A DNA stretch of 42,291 nucleotides, from positions 1 through 42,291 of the forward strand of contig DASWVQ010000106.1 in assembly GCA_036401195.1 (NCBI GenBank), in the 5' to 3' direction. The notes beneath the pieces are model-generated. The model worked only from the letters and a program-made list of their open reading frames with translations, did not search any database and was not told the DNA's origin. Positions 1-8,216 of this stretch are shown here, in pieces (within the stretch, counting starts at the first letter, position 1; each line of letters opens with the position of its first letter). Source of the DNA: JACDHQ01 sp036401195 (GTDB taxonomy: Bacteria > Gemmatimonadota > Gemmatimonadetes > Gemmatimonadales > Gemmatimonadaceae). Both the position numbers and the translations under genes were made by a program.

Positions 1-80
1 CTGGCCCCGGAAATTTGTGCCGCGAGGGGGGCCGCGCCCGTCATCTGCATGCGGCAAGCTCTGCCCCCTCATCCCCCCGC

Positions 81-1484
81 ATGGCCACCATCCTCTACGT
101 CGACGACGACGCCAGGATCCGCGAAGTGCTCCAGGATGCCCTGGAGCGGATGGGCCACGAGCCGGTCGGCGCCGCGGGGGTCGCGGAGGCGCTGAAGGTC
201 CTCTCGCAGCAGCCGGTGGACCTGGTCATCTCGGACTTCCGGATGCCGCACGTCTCCGGGCTCGAGTTCCTCGAGATCCTCCGCCGCGAGGGGCAGGAGA
301 TCCCCTTCATCCTGCTCACCGGATTCGGCTCGATCGACCAGGCGGTGCTGGCGATCAAGGCGGGCGCGATCGACTACATCACCAAGCCGGTGCGCGCCGA
401 GCAGCTCGAGCTGTCCGTATCCAAGGGGCTCGAGCTGATCCGGTTGCGGCGCGAGAACGAGGCACTCCGGCAGGAGGTGCTGGCCGCGCGCGGCGCGCGC
501 CCCCTCATCGGCGGCTCCGCGCCGATGCGCCGCGTGCTGCAGCTGATCGACACCGCCGCCTCGGTGAAGGCGACGGTGCTCGTCCAGGGGGAATCGGGCA
601 CGGGCAAGGAGCTGGTGGCGCGCGCGATCCACCTGGCGTCTGCCCGCCGCGCGCGGCCGTTCGTGGCGCGCAACTGCCCCGCCTTCGCCGAGCACCTGCT
701 GGAGAGCCAGCTGTTCGGCCACGAAAAGGGGGCCTTCACCGGGGCGATCCGCCGCACCGACGGCGCCTTCTCCCTCGCCGACGGGGGAACGCTCCTGCTC
801 GACGAGATCTCGGAGATGCGCCTCGACCTCCAGTCCAAGCTGCTGCGCGTGCTCCAGGAGCGGGAGTTCGAGCGCGTGGGGGGGAGTGAGCCGATCCGGG
901 TGGACGTGCGCGTGATCGCCACCACGAACCGCGACCTGGAGCAGTGGGCGCGCGAGGGGCGCTTCCGCGAGGATCTCTACTATCGGCTCGACGTGCTGCA
1001 CATCGTGGTGCCCCCGCTGCGCGAGCGGCTCGAGGACCTCCCCCTGCTCGCCGCGCACTTCGCGCTGCGCGCCGCCGAGGAGAACACGCGCGGCTTCGAG
1101 CGCTTCAGCCCCGCGACGCTCGGCCTGCTGCGGAGCTACTCCTGGCCCGGCAACATCCGCGAGCTGAAGAACGAGGTGGAGCGCGCGGTGGTGACGCACT
1201 CGGTGCCGGTGCTCGAGCCCTGGCACTTCGAGCGGATCAACCGGCTCGCGGGGGGCGTCGGCGCGGCGGTGGGGCCCGACGCCGCGACCGCGGGCAGCGC
1301 GAGCATCGCCGGCCCCGCCGCGGCGGCGGGGCGCCTCGTCCTCCCCACCCTGCGCATCGACGAGCTGGAACGCCTCGCCATCCAGGAGGCACTCGAGCGC
1401 GCCGGCGGCAACCGGACGCGCGCCGCCACCCTCCTCGGCATGAGCCCCCGCACGCTCCGCTACAAGCTGAACGGCGAGCCGTAG
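81..1484 (+). CDS. Sigma-54-dependent response regulator (NtrC family)
   Basis: A cytoplasmic two-component regulator that would activate sigma-54 promoters when phosphorylated. The N-terminal receiver starts at once (ATILYVDDD acidic pair, phospho-acceptor Asp52 in ISDFRMP, conserved Lys in YITKPV). The AAA+ domain follows with Walker A GESGTGKE at about 170-177, the sigma-54 contact loop GAFTGA at 217-222 and Walker B LLLDEI. The C-terminus is a Fis-type helix-turn-helix (ERAGGNRTRAATLLGMS). The ATG at 81 is chosen because the receiver fold begins directly after it; a longer frame from 15 adds only low-complexity residues. No cognate kinase is adjacent upstream in the window, and no clear -24/-12 promoter was found close by. 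Family assignment is secure; target genes are unknown. Confidence 0.95.
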   Translation: MATILYVDDDARIREVLQDALERMGHEPVGAAGVAEALKVLSQQPVDLVISDFRMPHVSGLEFLEILRREGQEIPFILLTGFGSIDQAVLAIKAGAIDYITKPVRAEQLELSVSKGLELIRLRRENEALRQEVLAARGARPLIGGSAPMRRVLQLIDTAASVKATVLVQGESGTGKELVARAIHLASARRARPFVARNCPAFAEHLLESQLFGHEKGAFTGAIRRTDGAFSLADGGTLLLDEISEMRLDLQSKLLRVLQEREFERVGGSEPIRVDVRVIATTNRDLEQWAREGRFREDLYYRLDVLHIVVPPLRERLEDLPLLAAHFALRAAEENTRGFERFSPATLGLLRSYSWPGNIRELKNEVERAVVTHSVPVLEPWHFERINRLAGGVGAAVGPDAATAGSASIAGPAAAAGRLVLPTLRIDELERLAIQEALERAGGNRTRAATLLGMSPRTLRYKLNGEP

Positions 1485-1493
1485 TCGCTCGTT

Positions 1494-1764
1494 CGTCGCG
1501 CCGGGCCATGGGCACGGCCGATCGATCGAATGGAGCGGGTCGAGCGGAAACGGCAACGTCGCGAGACAAAACTGCCCAACAGACATGAATGGAATGATGT
1601 GAATGAAGCACATCCTTTCCGGCGCGCGCGGAGCGCCGTGCCGCGGGGGGCGATGCGGGTCATTCTTTTCATTTGCTTCATGGTCGTTGAGTCTGTTGCA
1701 GGCGGGGTTTCCGCTCAGCCCGCTCGATCCGCTCGATCGGTCGTGCCGATGTGCCGGCGCGGCG
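1494..1764. repeat. Long imperfect inverted repeat, 58-bp arms
   Basis: The 58-bp arms at 1494-1551 and 1707-1764 match as reverse complements at 48 of 58 positions without gaps. The 155-bp spacer shows further weaker inverted similarity (for example the ATGAATGGAATGA-type stretch near 1585 against the complement of about 1660-1680), so the whole 270 bp can fold on itself. It starts ten bases after the stop codon of the sigma-54 regulator. It contains no convincing gene. Confidence 0.8.
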
Positions 1765-1777
1765 GACCCGGCCCGGC

Positions 1778-1897
1778 GGAATTATTCCGACGGCAATTTT
1801 TGCCGAAGCGGCAGAAAATGCCGGGTTCCAGTACCGGAACATCACAAATATTCGAGTGTGTGCTAGCGGAAACGGGCTAGGCAAATAGTTGATCAAC
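1778..1897. promoter_or_regulatory. Cluster of five short palindromes upstream of the sigma factor
   Basis: In an unusually AT-rich patch lie GGAATTATTCC (1778-1788), CGGCA-N5-TGCCG twice (1791-1805 and 1809-1823), a 16-bp near-palindrome GTTCC-N6-GGAAC (1825-1840) and GTTGATCAAC (1888-1897). Spacing and base composition suggest protein-binding sites controlling the downstream sigma-factor gene at 1997. The two CGGCA-N5-TGCCG copies are 18 bp apart. No binding protein can be named. Confidence 0.4.
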
Positions 1898-1996
1898 AAC
1901 GGCTTACACGGAACAGCCTGGCGGCGCTGATGTGCGGACAGCGTTGGGAACGGAGGGTGCCTTCACTGAAGGCCAACCTCCCTCCACGGACCGCCG

Positions 1997-2797
1997 ATGC
2001 TGGCCGCCCCGATCGCTCCGCCCCCCACCCGTCGTTCCAGCGAGTCGCCCGACTTCGGGGCCCCCTGGACCCCCGAGACCCCACCGGCCGACGCCGCGCG
2101 TGATGCCCTCGTCGAGCAGCACCTGGGGCTCGTGCACCACCTCGCCCGCCGGGTCGCGCGGAGGCTCGGAGCCGCCGTCGGCGTCGCGGAGCTGGTGAGC
2201 GCCGGCTCGGTGGGACTCCTCCAGGCGGTGGACGAGTTCGACCCCTCGCGCGGGCTCGCTTTCAGCACCTACGCGGTCCCGAGGATCCACGGCGCGATGC
2301 TCGACGAGCTGCGCCGCCTCGACCCGGCGCCGCGCTCCGTGCGGCGCAAGGCGCGCTGCCTGGCCGACGCCGAGTCGGCGGCGCGGCGCGAGGCGCGCGG
2401 GGCGGCCACCCCGCGCGACGTCGCGCGCCACGCGGGCGTGGACCTTCCCACCCTCTGGCAGTGGCAGGCGGAGCTCGCGCGCCACGAGCCGCTCTCCCTC
2501 GACGACCCGGTGGACGACGACCCCGAGGCGCGCCGCATCCGCGACGTGGCCTGCACCACCGCGCCCGCGCCCGACGAGCTGGTGATCGGCGAGGAGCAGG
2601 CGGCGCGACTGCGCGACGCGATCCTCGCCCTCCCCGCGCAGGAGCGCGCCGTCCTCACCCTGACCTACTTCGAGGAGCTCTCCCGCGGCGAGGTCGCGGA
2701 GGTGATGCACCTCTCCGAGTCGCGCATCTCGCGGCTCCGCACCTCGGCCATCCAGCGGCTGCGCGAGCAGCTCGCCCCCGCCCGCCGCTCCGCATGA
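1997..2797 (+). CDS. RNA polymerase sigma factor, FliA/WhiG (sigma-28) type
   Basis: A sigma-70-family factor of 266 residues, the usual length for the sigma-28 group. Region 2 is clear (LVHHLARRVARRL, then LVSAGSVGLLQAVDEFDPSRG and FSTYAVPRIHGAMLDELR), followed by region 3 and a region 4 helix-turn-helix (LTYFEELSRGEVAEVMHLSESRISRL). Members transcribe flagellar or developmental genes. The ATG at 1997 lies about 45 residues before region 2; that leader is Pro/Ser-rich and could be shorter. The stop overlaps the next start (ATGA at 2794-2797), so it is translationally coupled to the HD-GYP regulator. No flagellar gene is present in the window, so the regulon cannot be stated. Confidence 0.9.
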   Translation: MLAAPIAPPPTRRSSESPDFGAPWTPETPPADAARDALVEQHLGLVHHLARRVARRLGAAVGVAELVSAGSVGLLQAVDEFDPSRGLAFSTYAVPRIHGAMLDELRRLDPAPRSVRRKARCLADAESAARREARGAATPRDVARHAGVDLPTLWQWQAELARHEPLSLDDPVDDDPEARRIRDVACTTAPAPDELVIGEEQAARLRDAILALPAQERAVLTLTYFEELSRGEVAEVMHLSESRISRLRTSAIQRLREQLAPARRSA

Positions 2798-3933
2798 GCG
2801 CCCCGTTCGCCCACCGCCAGGCCCCGGAGGGCCCCATGCCGCCCGTGATCTCCACGTCCCCCGCCACGGGGCTGCACGCCGCCCTCGCCTTCCAGCGCCG
2901 CCAGCTCCTCGTGGTCGACGACGAGGAGCTCGTCGCCGGGTCCATCGCCACCTTCTTCCGCCGCCGCGGCTTCATCGTGCTCACCGCGTCGAGCGCCGAG
3001 GCGGCGATCGAGCTGCTCCGCACGCAGCACGTGGACGCCATGATCTCGGACGTGCGCATGCCGGGGATGTCGGGGCTCGACCTGGTCCCGCGCGCCCTCG
3101 AGGTGAATCCCGCGCTCGCCGTCGTCATGCTCACCGGGGTGGACGACGCGGCCTCGGCGCGCGCGGCGCTTGCCGAGGGGGCGCTCGACTACCTCACCAA
3201 GCCGGTGGAGCTGGGGCGGCTCGAGGAGGCGCTCGAGCAGGCGATCCACCGCCGGCGGCTCGACGCCGCGCGCCGCCACGTGGAGGACTCGATCCGCCAG
3301 GAAGTGGCGCTGCGCACCCTGGAGCTGGAGCGGCAGAAGCACGAGTTCCACACGGCCGTGACGCTGCGCGTGACCGAGACGCTGATCAGCGCGATGGAAG
3401 CGAAGAGCGAGTTCCTCCGCGGGCACTCGCGCCGCGTGGGTGCCCTCGCCGCCTCGATCGCCGAGGCGATGTTCCTTCCCCCGGGGATGGTGGAGCAGGT
3501 GCGCCTCGCGGGGCAGCTGCACGACGTGGGGATGATCGGCGTGCGCGAGTCGGTGCTGCACAAGGAGGGCGGGCTCTCGACCGAGGAGTACGCCCACGTG
3601 CAGGAGCACGTGCACATCGGGCTGGAGATCCTCGGCCCGCTCAAGCTCGGCGTGGTCGAGCAGTACGTGGCCGACCACCACGAGCGATACGACGGGCGCG
3701 GGTACCCCAACCGGATCGCGGGGGAGGAGATCTCCATCGGCGGCCGGATCCTCGCCGTCTCCGACGCCTACGACGCGCTGACGTCGCGGCGCCCGGGGCG
3801 CGATGCCCTCGCGCCCGCGGACGCACTCGGGATCATCGCCTCGCACGTGGGCACGCGCTTCGATCCCGAGGTGCACCTCGCCCTCGCGCGGGTGATCGAG
3901 CGCGAGGGGGGCTCGCTCCGCTACGTGGCCTGA
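2794..3933 (+). CDS. Response regulator with HD-GYP phosphodiesterase domain
   Basis: A receiver (about residues 33-150; LLVVDDEELVAG, Asp in MISDVRMPGMSG, Lys in YLTKPVE) joined by a helical linker to an HD-GYP domain (about 190-370). The latter shows the HD pair in GQLHDVGMIG, HVHIG, the DHHERYDGRGYP signature and the following ISIGGRILAVSDAYDAL segment. Such proteins hydrolyse cyclic di-GMP under phosphorylation control. The start overlaps the stop of the sigma-factor gene by four bases, and the pair probably forms one operon. Its 3' end overlaps the convergent gene on the other strand by 13 bases. All usual metal-binding residues appear present, so activity is expected. Confidence 0.93.
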   Translation: MSAPFAHRQAPEGPMPPVISTSPATGLHAALAFQRRQLLVVDDEELVAGSIATFFRRRGFIVLTASSAEAAIELLRTQHVDAMISDVRMPGMSGLDLVPRALEVNPALAVVMLTGVDDAASARAALAEGALDYLTKPVELGRLEEALEQAIHRRRLDAARRHVEDSIRQEVALRTLELERQKHEFHTAVTLRVTETLISAMEAKSEFLRGHSRRVGALAASIAEAMFLPPGMVEQVRLAGQLHDVGMIGVRESVLHKEGGLSTEEYAHVQEHVHIGLEILGPLKLGVVEQYVADHHERYDGRGYPNRIAGEEISIGGRILAVSDAYDALTSRRPGRDALAPADALGIIASHVGTRFDPEVHLALARVIEREGGSLRYVA

Positions 3934-4577
3934 CCCGTCGCGGCGGCGCGCAGCGCGCGCAGGGAGGGGAGCCGCAGCTCCGCGCTGCCCGCTCCCCAGT
4001 CCACCTCGCCCCCCATCGCCCGGGCCTGCGCCGCTACCTGCTCGCGCCACGCCGGCGCGCCCTCGTCGCGCGGCGCGGTGCGGTCGCCCCGCGTGACACG
4101 CAGCGTGGCGGCCATCTCGTCGCCGCCGAGAACGACCTCCGGCGCCGGCGCGCCGGGCCCCACGTGCACGAGCATCCCCACGATCACCCGCACCGCGGCG
4201 GAGCGCACCACGCGCACGGCCGGGGCATCGCCGGCGACCATCGCCGGCGCGAGCGACCCCGCGGGCCAGCAGGCCGCGACCGACGCCGCTTCCTGCGCCA
4301 GGTCGCGCAGGTCCGCCGGCTCCTCTCCCGCGCCATCGGGAAGGAGGGCGCGGAGGTCACGGTGGACCGCGAGGAGCCGCGCGACCTCCGCGTGCAGCTC
4401 GGCGGCGAGTTCCCCGGCCGGCGAGCGTCCCTCTCCCACTTCCACCGCCAGTCCGTCGAGCGCGGTGGCGCGATTGGCGAGGGCGTGCGCCAGGCCCCGC
4501 AGCAGCGGCTCGAGCACGGCGGTGCGCCAGGGATCGGCGTCGCCGGCAGGGGCGTGGGGCATGGGCGTCGGCATCAT
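3921..4577 (-). CDS. Degenerate histidine-kinase-like protein
   Basis: A protein of about 218 residues, read from tandem ATG codons at 4577/4574; no good ribosome-binding site is visible and an upstream GTG (4595) is possible. It has an H-box-like segment (GLAHALANRATAL) resembling the dimerisation helix of the divergent kinase (KVAHELNNVLTAI). Its ATP-binding half lacks a recognisable N box and both glycine boxes: where the neighbour has ALVTNAREA, this protein has MLVHVG. It therefore probably does not bind ATP and may serve as a phosphotransfer or scaffold partner. The ORF's 3' end overlaps the HD-GYP gene by 13 bases. Relationship by sequence pattern only; moderately sure. Confidence 0.55.
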   Translation of the reverse strand: MMPTPMPHAPAGDADPWRTAVLEPLLRGLAHALANRATALDGLAVEVGEGRSPAGELAAELHAEVARLLAVHRDLRALLPDGAGEEPADLRDLAQEAASVAACWPAGSLAPAMVAGDAPAVRVVRSAAVRVIVGMLVHVGPGAPAPEVVLGGDEMAATLRVTRGDRTAPRDEGAPAWREQVAAQARAMGGEVDWGAGSAELRLPSLRALRAAATGQAT

Positions 4578-4666
4578 GCCGTGGACGATCGTCACGCGGC
4601 GCCGGCAAGGGAAGGCAGGAAGGCACGCCGCGCGCGCAGCGACCGATACTCGGATCAGGACGCCGG

Positions 4667-5539
4667 ATGACCGGCGCCGGGACACTCCCTCCTGATCCCA
4701 CGATGCCCCGCCCCCTCTCCTCGCCCTCCCCCTCCCGCTCGCTCGTCACGCCCCCCCGCGCCTTCGCTGCCGTGGAGCCGGGTCCCGCGCGGCTGGTTGC
4801 GTCGCCGGACCCGCTGGTGGCGGCGGCGCTCGGCCGGTTCGCCGGCAAGGTGGCGCACGAGCTGAACAACGTGCTCACCGCGATCAGCAGCTATGGCGAG
4901 CTGCTCCTCGAGGACCTGCCGCACGACAGCGCCGCGCGCGAGGACGCCGTGGAGATCCTCGCGGCGACGCGCCGCGCGGCCGCGCTCAGCCAGGCACTGC
5001 ACGAGCTGGCGCGGCCCGCCACCCCGCCGGTGGAGAACCTCGACCTCGCGCGGTGGGCCGACGTGGTGGCGCCGCAGCTGCGCGAGGTGCTTGGCGCCGA
5101 CCGGTCGCTCGCGGTGGACGCCGCGGCGCCGTCGGTGATCGTCGCGGTGGAGGGTGAACGGCTCGCGTCGGCGGTGGAGGCGCTCGTCACCAATGCGCGC
5201 GAGGCCACCGCGCCCGGGGGACACTGCACCCTGCGCATCGAGCGGGTGAGCGTGCGCGAACGCGACCCGGAGTTCCCCGCGTCGCTCGGTTCCGGGCGCT
5301 ATGCGCGGATCACCATCCTGGACGACGGCTGCGGGATGGATCCCGCCGTCCTCGCCAGCGCGGCCGAGCCACTCTTCGGCACCCGCCGGGGGGCGCGGCG
5401 GGGGATGGGGCTCGCCCTGGTCGAGCAGTTCGCCCGGGTGGCTGGCGGCGCGCTGCAGCTGCGCAGCGCGGCGGGGAGCGGCACCGCCGCCGCGCTCTAC
5501 CTGCCGGCGATCGCGGCGCGCGCCGCCGCGACCCGCTGA
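4667..5539 (+). CDS. Histidine kinase, soluble, short
   Basis: A 290-residue kinase core without transmembrane or sensor domain. It has a dimerisation H box (KVAHELNNVLTAISSYGE, His64), then a HATPase domain with N box (ALVTNAREATA), G1 box (ITILDDGCGMD), F-box-like LFGTRR and G2 box (RGMGLALVEQF). A second ATG at 4703 is an equally plausible start because the first ~45 residues are Ser/Pro-rich leader. It starts 90 bp from the divergent degenerate kinase, so the two may share a control region. Nearby response regulators (2794, 81) are possible partners, though no direct evidence links them. No receiver is fused. Confidence 0.85.
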   Translation: MTGAGTLPPDPTMPRPLSSPSPSRSLVTPPRAFAAVEPGPARLVASPDPLVAAALGRFAGKVAHELNNVLTAISSYGELLLEDLPHDSAAREDAVEILAATRRAAALSQALHELARPATPPVENLDLARWADVVAPQLREVLGADRSLAVDAAAPSVIVAVEGERLASAVEALVTNAREATAPGGHCTLRIERVSVRERDPEFPASLGSGRYARITILDDGCGMDPAVLASAAEPLFGTRRGARRGMGLALVEQFARVAGGALQLRSAAGSGTAAALYLPAIAARAAATR

Positions 5540-5549
5540 CGGCGCGCCG

Positions 5550-6074
5550 ATGCCCTCCCCCGCGCGCGTGACGACGGCTCGCACGACCCGCTGCGCGGTC
5601 GTGGGTGCCGCCGCGCTCCTCCTCCTCGCGGTGCCAGCCGCCCGGGCGCAGGTAGCCGGCCCGGCATCGGCGCCGCGGGAGGAGGTGCGCGCGGAGATCG
5701 TCGCCCAGGTGGGCGCGGTGCGGCGCCTCCGCGTGCTCCGCACGGACGCGTCGATGCCGGCGCGCGGCACGGTGACGCAGCGCGCCGAGGTCGAGGTCGC
5801 GAGCAACGTGGGATGCCGCCTCATGGCGCGCGGCACGGGCGACGCGACGGTGCGGCTCTCCCTGGGCGGCGGCGGGGAGTGGCTGCTGCGCGCGGGGGAG
5901 GTGCTGGAGCTGCGCGCGCTCCCGCCGGGGGTGCACCGGGTGGTGGTGTCGTTCGATGGGGCCCTCGAGGCCGGCGGGGGATTGCCGGCGGCGCTCGAGC
6001 TGGGGGATGCGGCGAGCGGCGCGATCGCCGCCCTCCCCGCCCCCGCCGGCGGCAGGGCGCTGGGGAGCGAGTAG
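5550..6074 (+). CDS. Secreted protein of unknown function
   Basis: The 174-residue product begins with a charged n-region, a hydrophobic core (VVGAAALLLLAVPAA) and an ARA-Q cleavage site, so it is probably exported. The mature part has alternating beta-rich segments (VRLSLGGGGEWLLRAGEVLELRA, then a valine-rich strand ending VVVSFDG), suggesting a small beta-sandwich. No enzymatic motif is recognised. The ATG at 5550 is the first start that gives the signal peptide; it follows the kinase stop by 10 bases, so the two are probably co-transcribed. Function not assigned. Confidence 0.75.
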   Translation: MPSPARVTTARTTRCAVVGAAALLLLAVPAARAQVAGPASAPREEVRAEIVAQVGAVRRLRVLRTDASMPARGTVTQRAEVEVASNVGCRLMARGTGDATVRLSLGGGGEWLLRAGEVLELRALPPGVHRVVVSFDGALEAGGGLPAALELGDAASGAIAALPAPAGGRALGSE

Positions 6075-6099
6075 CCGGACGCCCTCCGGGTACGGGATT

Positions 6100-6125
6100 C
6101 GCCAGCGGCTCCTCGACCGCTGGCG
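6100..6125. terminator. Perfect 9-bp inverted repeat, possible terminator or operator
   Basis: CGCCAGCGG at 6100-6108 and CCGCTGGCG at 6117-6125 pair perfectly around an 8-base loop. It lies 26 bases after the secreted-protein stop and 47 bases before the hybrid-kinase start. No T-run follows, so it may be an operator rather than an intrinsic terminator. Confidence 0.4.
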
Positions 6126-6171
6126 ATCGTATTCCCATTTCCGTGCCGAACCCATCAGACACTGCGTTCAC

Positions 6172-7707
6172 GTGACTCCCTCGCGATCCGGGCTCCCCGA
6201 GGCCTCGTACCGCTCCCTGTTCGACCACCATCCCGACGCGGTGTACTTCCTGGATCGGGAGGGGCGGTTCGTGCAAGCGAACCGCACGGCGCAGCGGCTG
6301 CTCGGGATCGCGTGGCACGAGCTGGAAGGGCAGAGCTTCGTCCCCTTCGTGGTGCCGGAGTTCGCGGGACTCGCCCTCGCGCGCTTCCGGCGGGCGCTCG
6401 CGGGCGAGGCGTCGCACTACGAGCTCGCGGTGCGCACCCTGGCCGGACGCCGCATCGAGATGGCGATCACCAACGTCCCGCTCATGGCGGGAGAGTCGGT
6501 GACCGGGGTGTTCGGGATCGCGCGTGACCTCACGGGACAGCGCGAGCTCGAGGCGCAGCTGCGCCAGGCGCAGCGGATCGAGTCGGTGGGGAAGCTCGCC
6601 GGCGGGATCGCGCACGACTTCAACAACCTGATCACGGCGATCAAGCTGCACGGCGAGCTGGTGCTCGACATCACCCCGCCCGGCGACGAGCGGCACGAGG
6701 ACCTGCAGGAGATCCAGGCGGCGGCCGACCGGGCGGCGGCGCTCACCCGCCAGCTCCTCGCCTTCAGCCGGCGGCAGCTGCTGCGTCCCGAGGCGCTCGA
6801 CGTGAACGAGATCGTGCGCGGGCTGGAGCGCACGATCACCCGGCTCCTCGGCGCCGACATCACCGTGCGCACCGACCTGAACGACGCGCCGGGGATGGTG
6901 ATGGCGGACCCCGGGCAGGTGGAGCAGGTGCTGGTGAACCTGCTGCTCAACGCGCGCGACGCGATGCCGCCCGAGGGCGGTCGGATCTCGATCGAGACGC
7001 GGGAGGTGGAGCTCGACGGCACCCCGATCGACGGGGTGACGCCGGTGCCGGGCGCGTACGTGCAGCTCTCGGTGAGCGACAATGGCTCGGGGATGACCCC
7101 CGACGTGCGGGCGCGCGTCTTCGAGCCCTTCTTCACCACCAAGGGACCGGGGGAGGGCACGGGGCTGGGACTCTCCACGGTGTACGGCATCGTGAAGCAG
7201 ACGGGGGGCTACGTGTTCTGCGAGAGCCGGCCGGGCCGGGGCACCACCTTCCGCCTCTTCCTCCCCCGCACCACCTCGGGCGCCGCGGCGATCGCGCCCG
7301 CCGTGGCCAGGACCGACACCGGCGGATCGGAGTCCGTGCTGCTCGTGGAGGACGAGCCCGCGGTGCGCGCGCTGGCGAGCCGGATCCTCCAGGCGCGGGG
7401 ATACCGGGTGATCTCGGCGGCCGACGGCCGCGAGGCACTCGACCTGCTCACCTGGCACACCGGGCCGATCGACCTGGTGCTCACCGACGCGGTGATGCCG
7501 GGGATGGGCGGGGCGGAGCTGGCGCGGCTGCTGAAGCACCTGCGTCCCGGAGTGCCGGTGCTCTTCATGTCCGGCTACACCGATGACGAGATCATCCGGC
7601 GGGGCATCGCGAACGACCCCGGCGTGCTGCTGCAGAAGCCCTTCACCGCCGACGACCTGGCGCGCCGGGTGCGCGCGATGCTGGACGCGCCGCGCGCGAC
7701 GGCGTAG
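6172..7707 (+). CDS. PAS-domain hybrid histidine kinase with C-terminal receiver
   Basis: A 511-residue cytoplasmic hybrid kinase starting at GTG 6172. The reading frame extends far upstream but the upstream part is a shadow of the secreted-protein gene; the PAS fold begins about residue 11. Order: PAS (about 11-122; SLFDHHPDAVYFLDREG), dimerisation domain with His148 in GGIAHDFNNLITAI, HATPase domain (N box LLLNARDAM, G1 SDNGSGM, FEPFFTTK, G2 GTGLGLSTVYG), then a receiver (VLLVEDEPAVR, Asp in LTDAVMPGMGG, Lys in LQKPFTADDL). This architecture is common in environmental bacteria; it may sense redox or a ligand through PAS. No cofactor-binding residue can be assigned. Convergent with the marR-type gene. 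Confidence 0.92.
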   Translation: MTPSRSGLPEASYRSLFDHHPDAVYFLDREGRFVQANRTAQRLLGIAWHELEGQSFVPFVVPEFAGLALARFRRALAGEASHYELAVRTLAGRRIEMAITNVPLMAGESVTGVFGIARDLTGQRELEAQLRQAQRIESVGKLAGGIAHDFNNLITAIKLHGELVLDITPPGDERHEDLQEIQAAADRAAALTRQLLAFSRRQLLRPEALDVNEIVRGLERTITRLLGADITVRTDLNDAPGMVMADPGQVEQVLVNLLLNARDAMPPEGGRISIETREVELDGTPIDGVTPVPGAYVQLSVSDNGSGMTPDVRARVFEPFFTTKGPGEGTGLGLSTVYGIVKQTGGYVFCESRPGRGTTFRLFLPRTTSGAAAIAPAVARTDTGGSESVLLVEDEPAVRALASRILQARGYRVISAADGREALDLLTWHTGPIDLVLTDAVMPGMGGAELARLLKHLRPGVPVLFMSGYTDDEIIRRGIANDPGVLLQKPFTADDLARRVRAMLDAPRATA

Positions 7708-7737
7708 CCCCGCGCGCCCCTGGCGGCCGGCTCCCGG

Positions 7738-8214
7738 CTACCGGCCGATGCGGTCCCCCGGCTCGAAGAACATCGTCGCCTCGAGCTCCCCCAGCCCCGA
7801 CTCCGCGATCCACTCGCCGAGTGCGCCCGCGAGCGCTTCCTGCCTGGCGGGGGAGAGGCGGCGGAAGGCGGCGAGCATCCGCTCCTGCACCGTTTCCGTG
7901 GTGCGGGCGAGGAGGGCCTCCCCCTCGGGGGTGAGGGTGATCGCGGCCCGCCGGCGGTCGTCCGCCGACTGGCCCCGAACGACCAGGCCCCGCGTCACGA
8001 GGCGGCTCACCACCTCGGACACGGAGCTCTGGGTGGTGGCGGTGCGCTGGGCCAGCTCGGTCACGGTCAGCACCCCCGCTTTCGCCACCTCCCGCAGCAC
8101 GAAGAGCTGGGCGGCCCCCACCGCCAGCCCCTCGGTGCTGCTCACCTCCGCCTGCCGCAGGGCCTTCACGATCCTGCGGATGGCGTTCATCACCACGGTC
8201 GCCCGGTCCTCCAT
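7738..8214 (-). CDS. MarR-family transcriptional regulator
   Basis: A 158-residue winged-helix regulator, typical MarR length. The recognition region (TVTELAQRTATTQSSVSEVVSRL) is followed by the wing DRRRAAITLTPEG. It lies two bases downstream of the nirK stop in the same direction; the end of nirK carries a GGAGG-like stretch (rc of about 8208-8221) that can serve as its ribosome-binding site, so nirK and this gene form an operon. Tight linkage suggests it controls nirK in response to nitrite, nitric oxide or oxidant, which is an inference; no redox-sensing cysteine is present in the protein. Confidence 0.9.
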   Translation of the reverse strand: MEDRATVVMNAIRRIVKALRQAEVSSTEGLAVGAAQLFVLREVAKAGVLTVTELAQRTATTQSSVSEVVSRLVTRGLVVRGQSADDRRRAAITLTPEGEALLARTTETVQERMLAAFRRLSPARQEALAGALGEWIAESGLGELEATMFFEPGDRIGR

Positions 8215-8216
8215 CC

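Noticed and set aside
1789..1825. Possible sigma-54 promoter in GGCAATTTTTGC
   Set aside because: GG and GC are separated by 8 bases, not the 10 required between -24 and -12 elements; the sequence is better read as a palindrome.
1530..1880. Small ORFs inside the long inverted repeat (both strands)
   Set aside because: They mirror each other because of the palindrome, have no ribosome-binding sites and match no domain.
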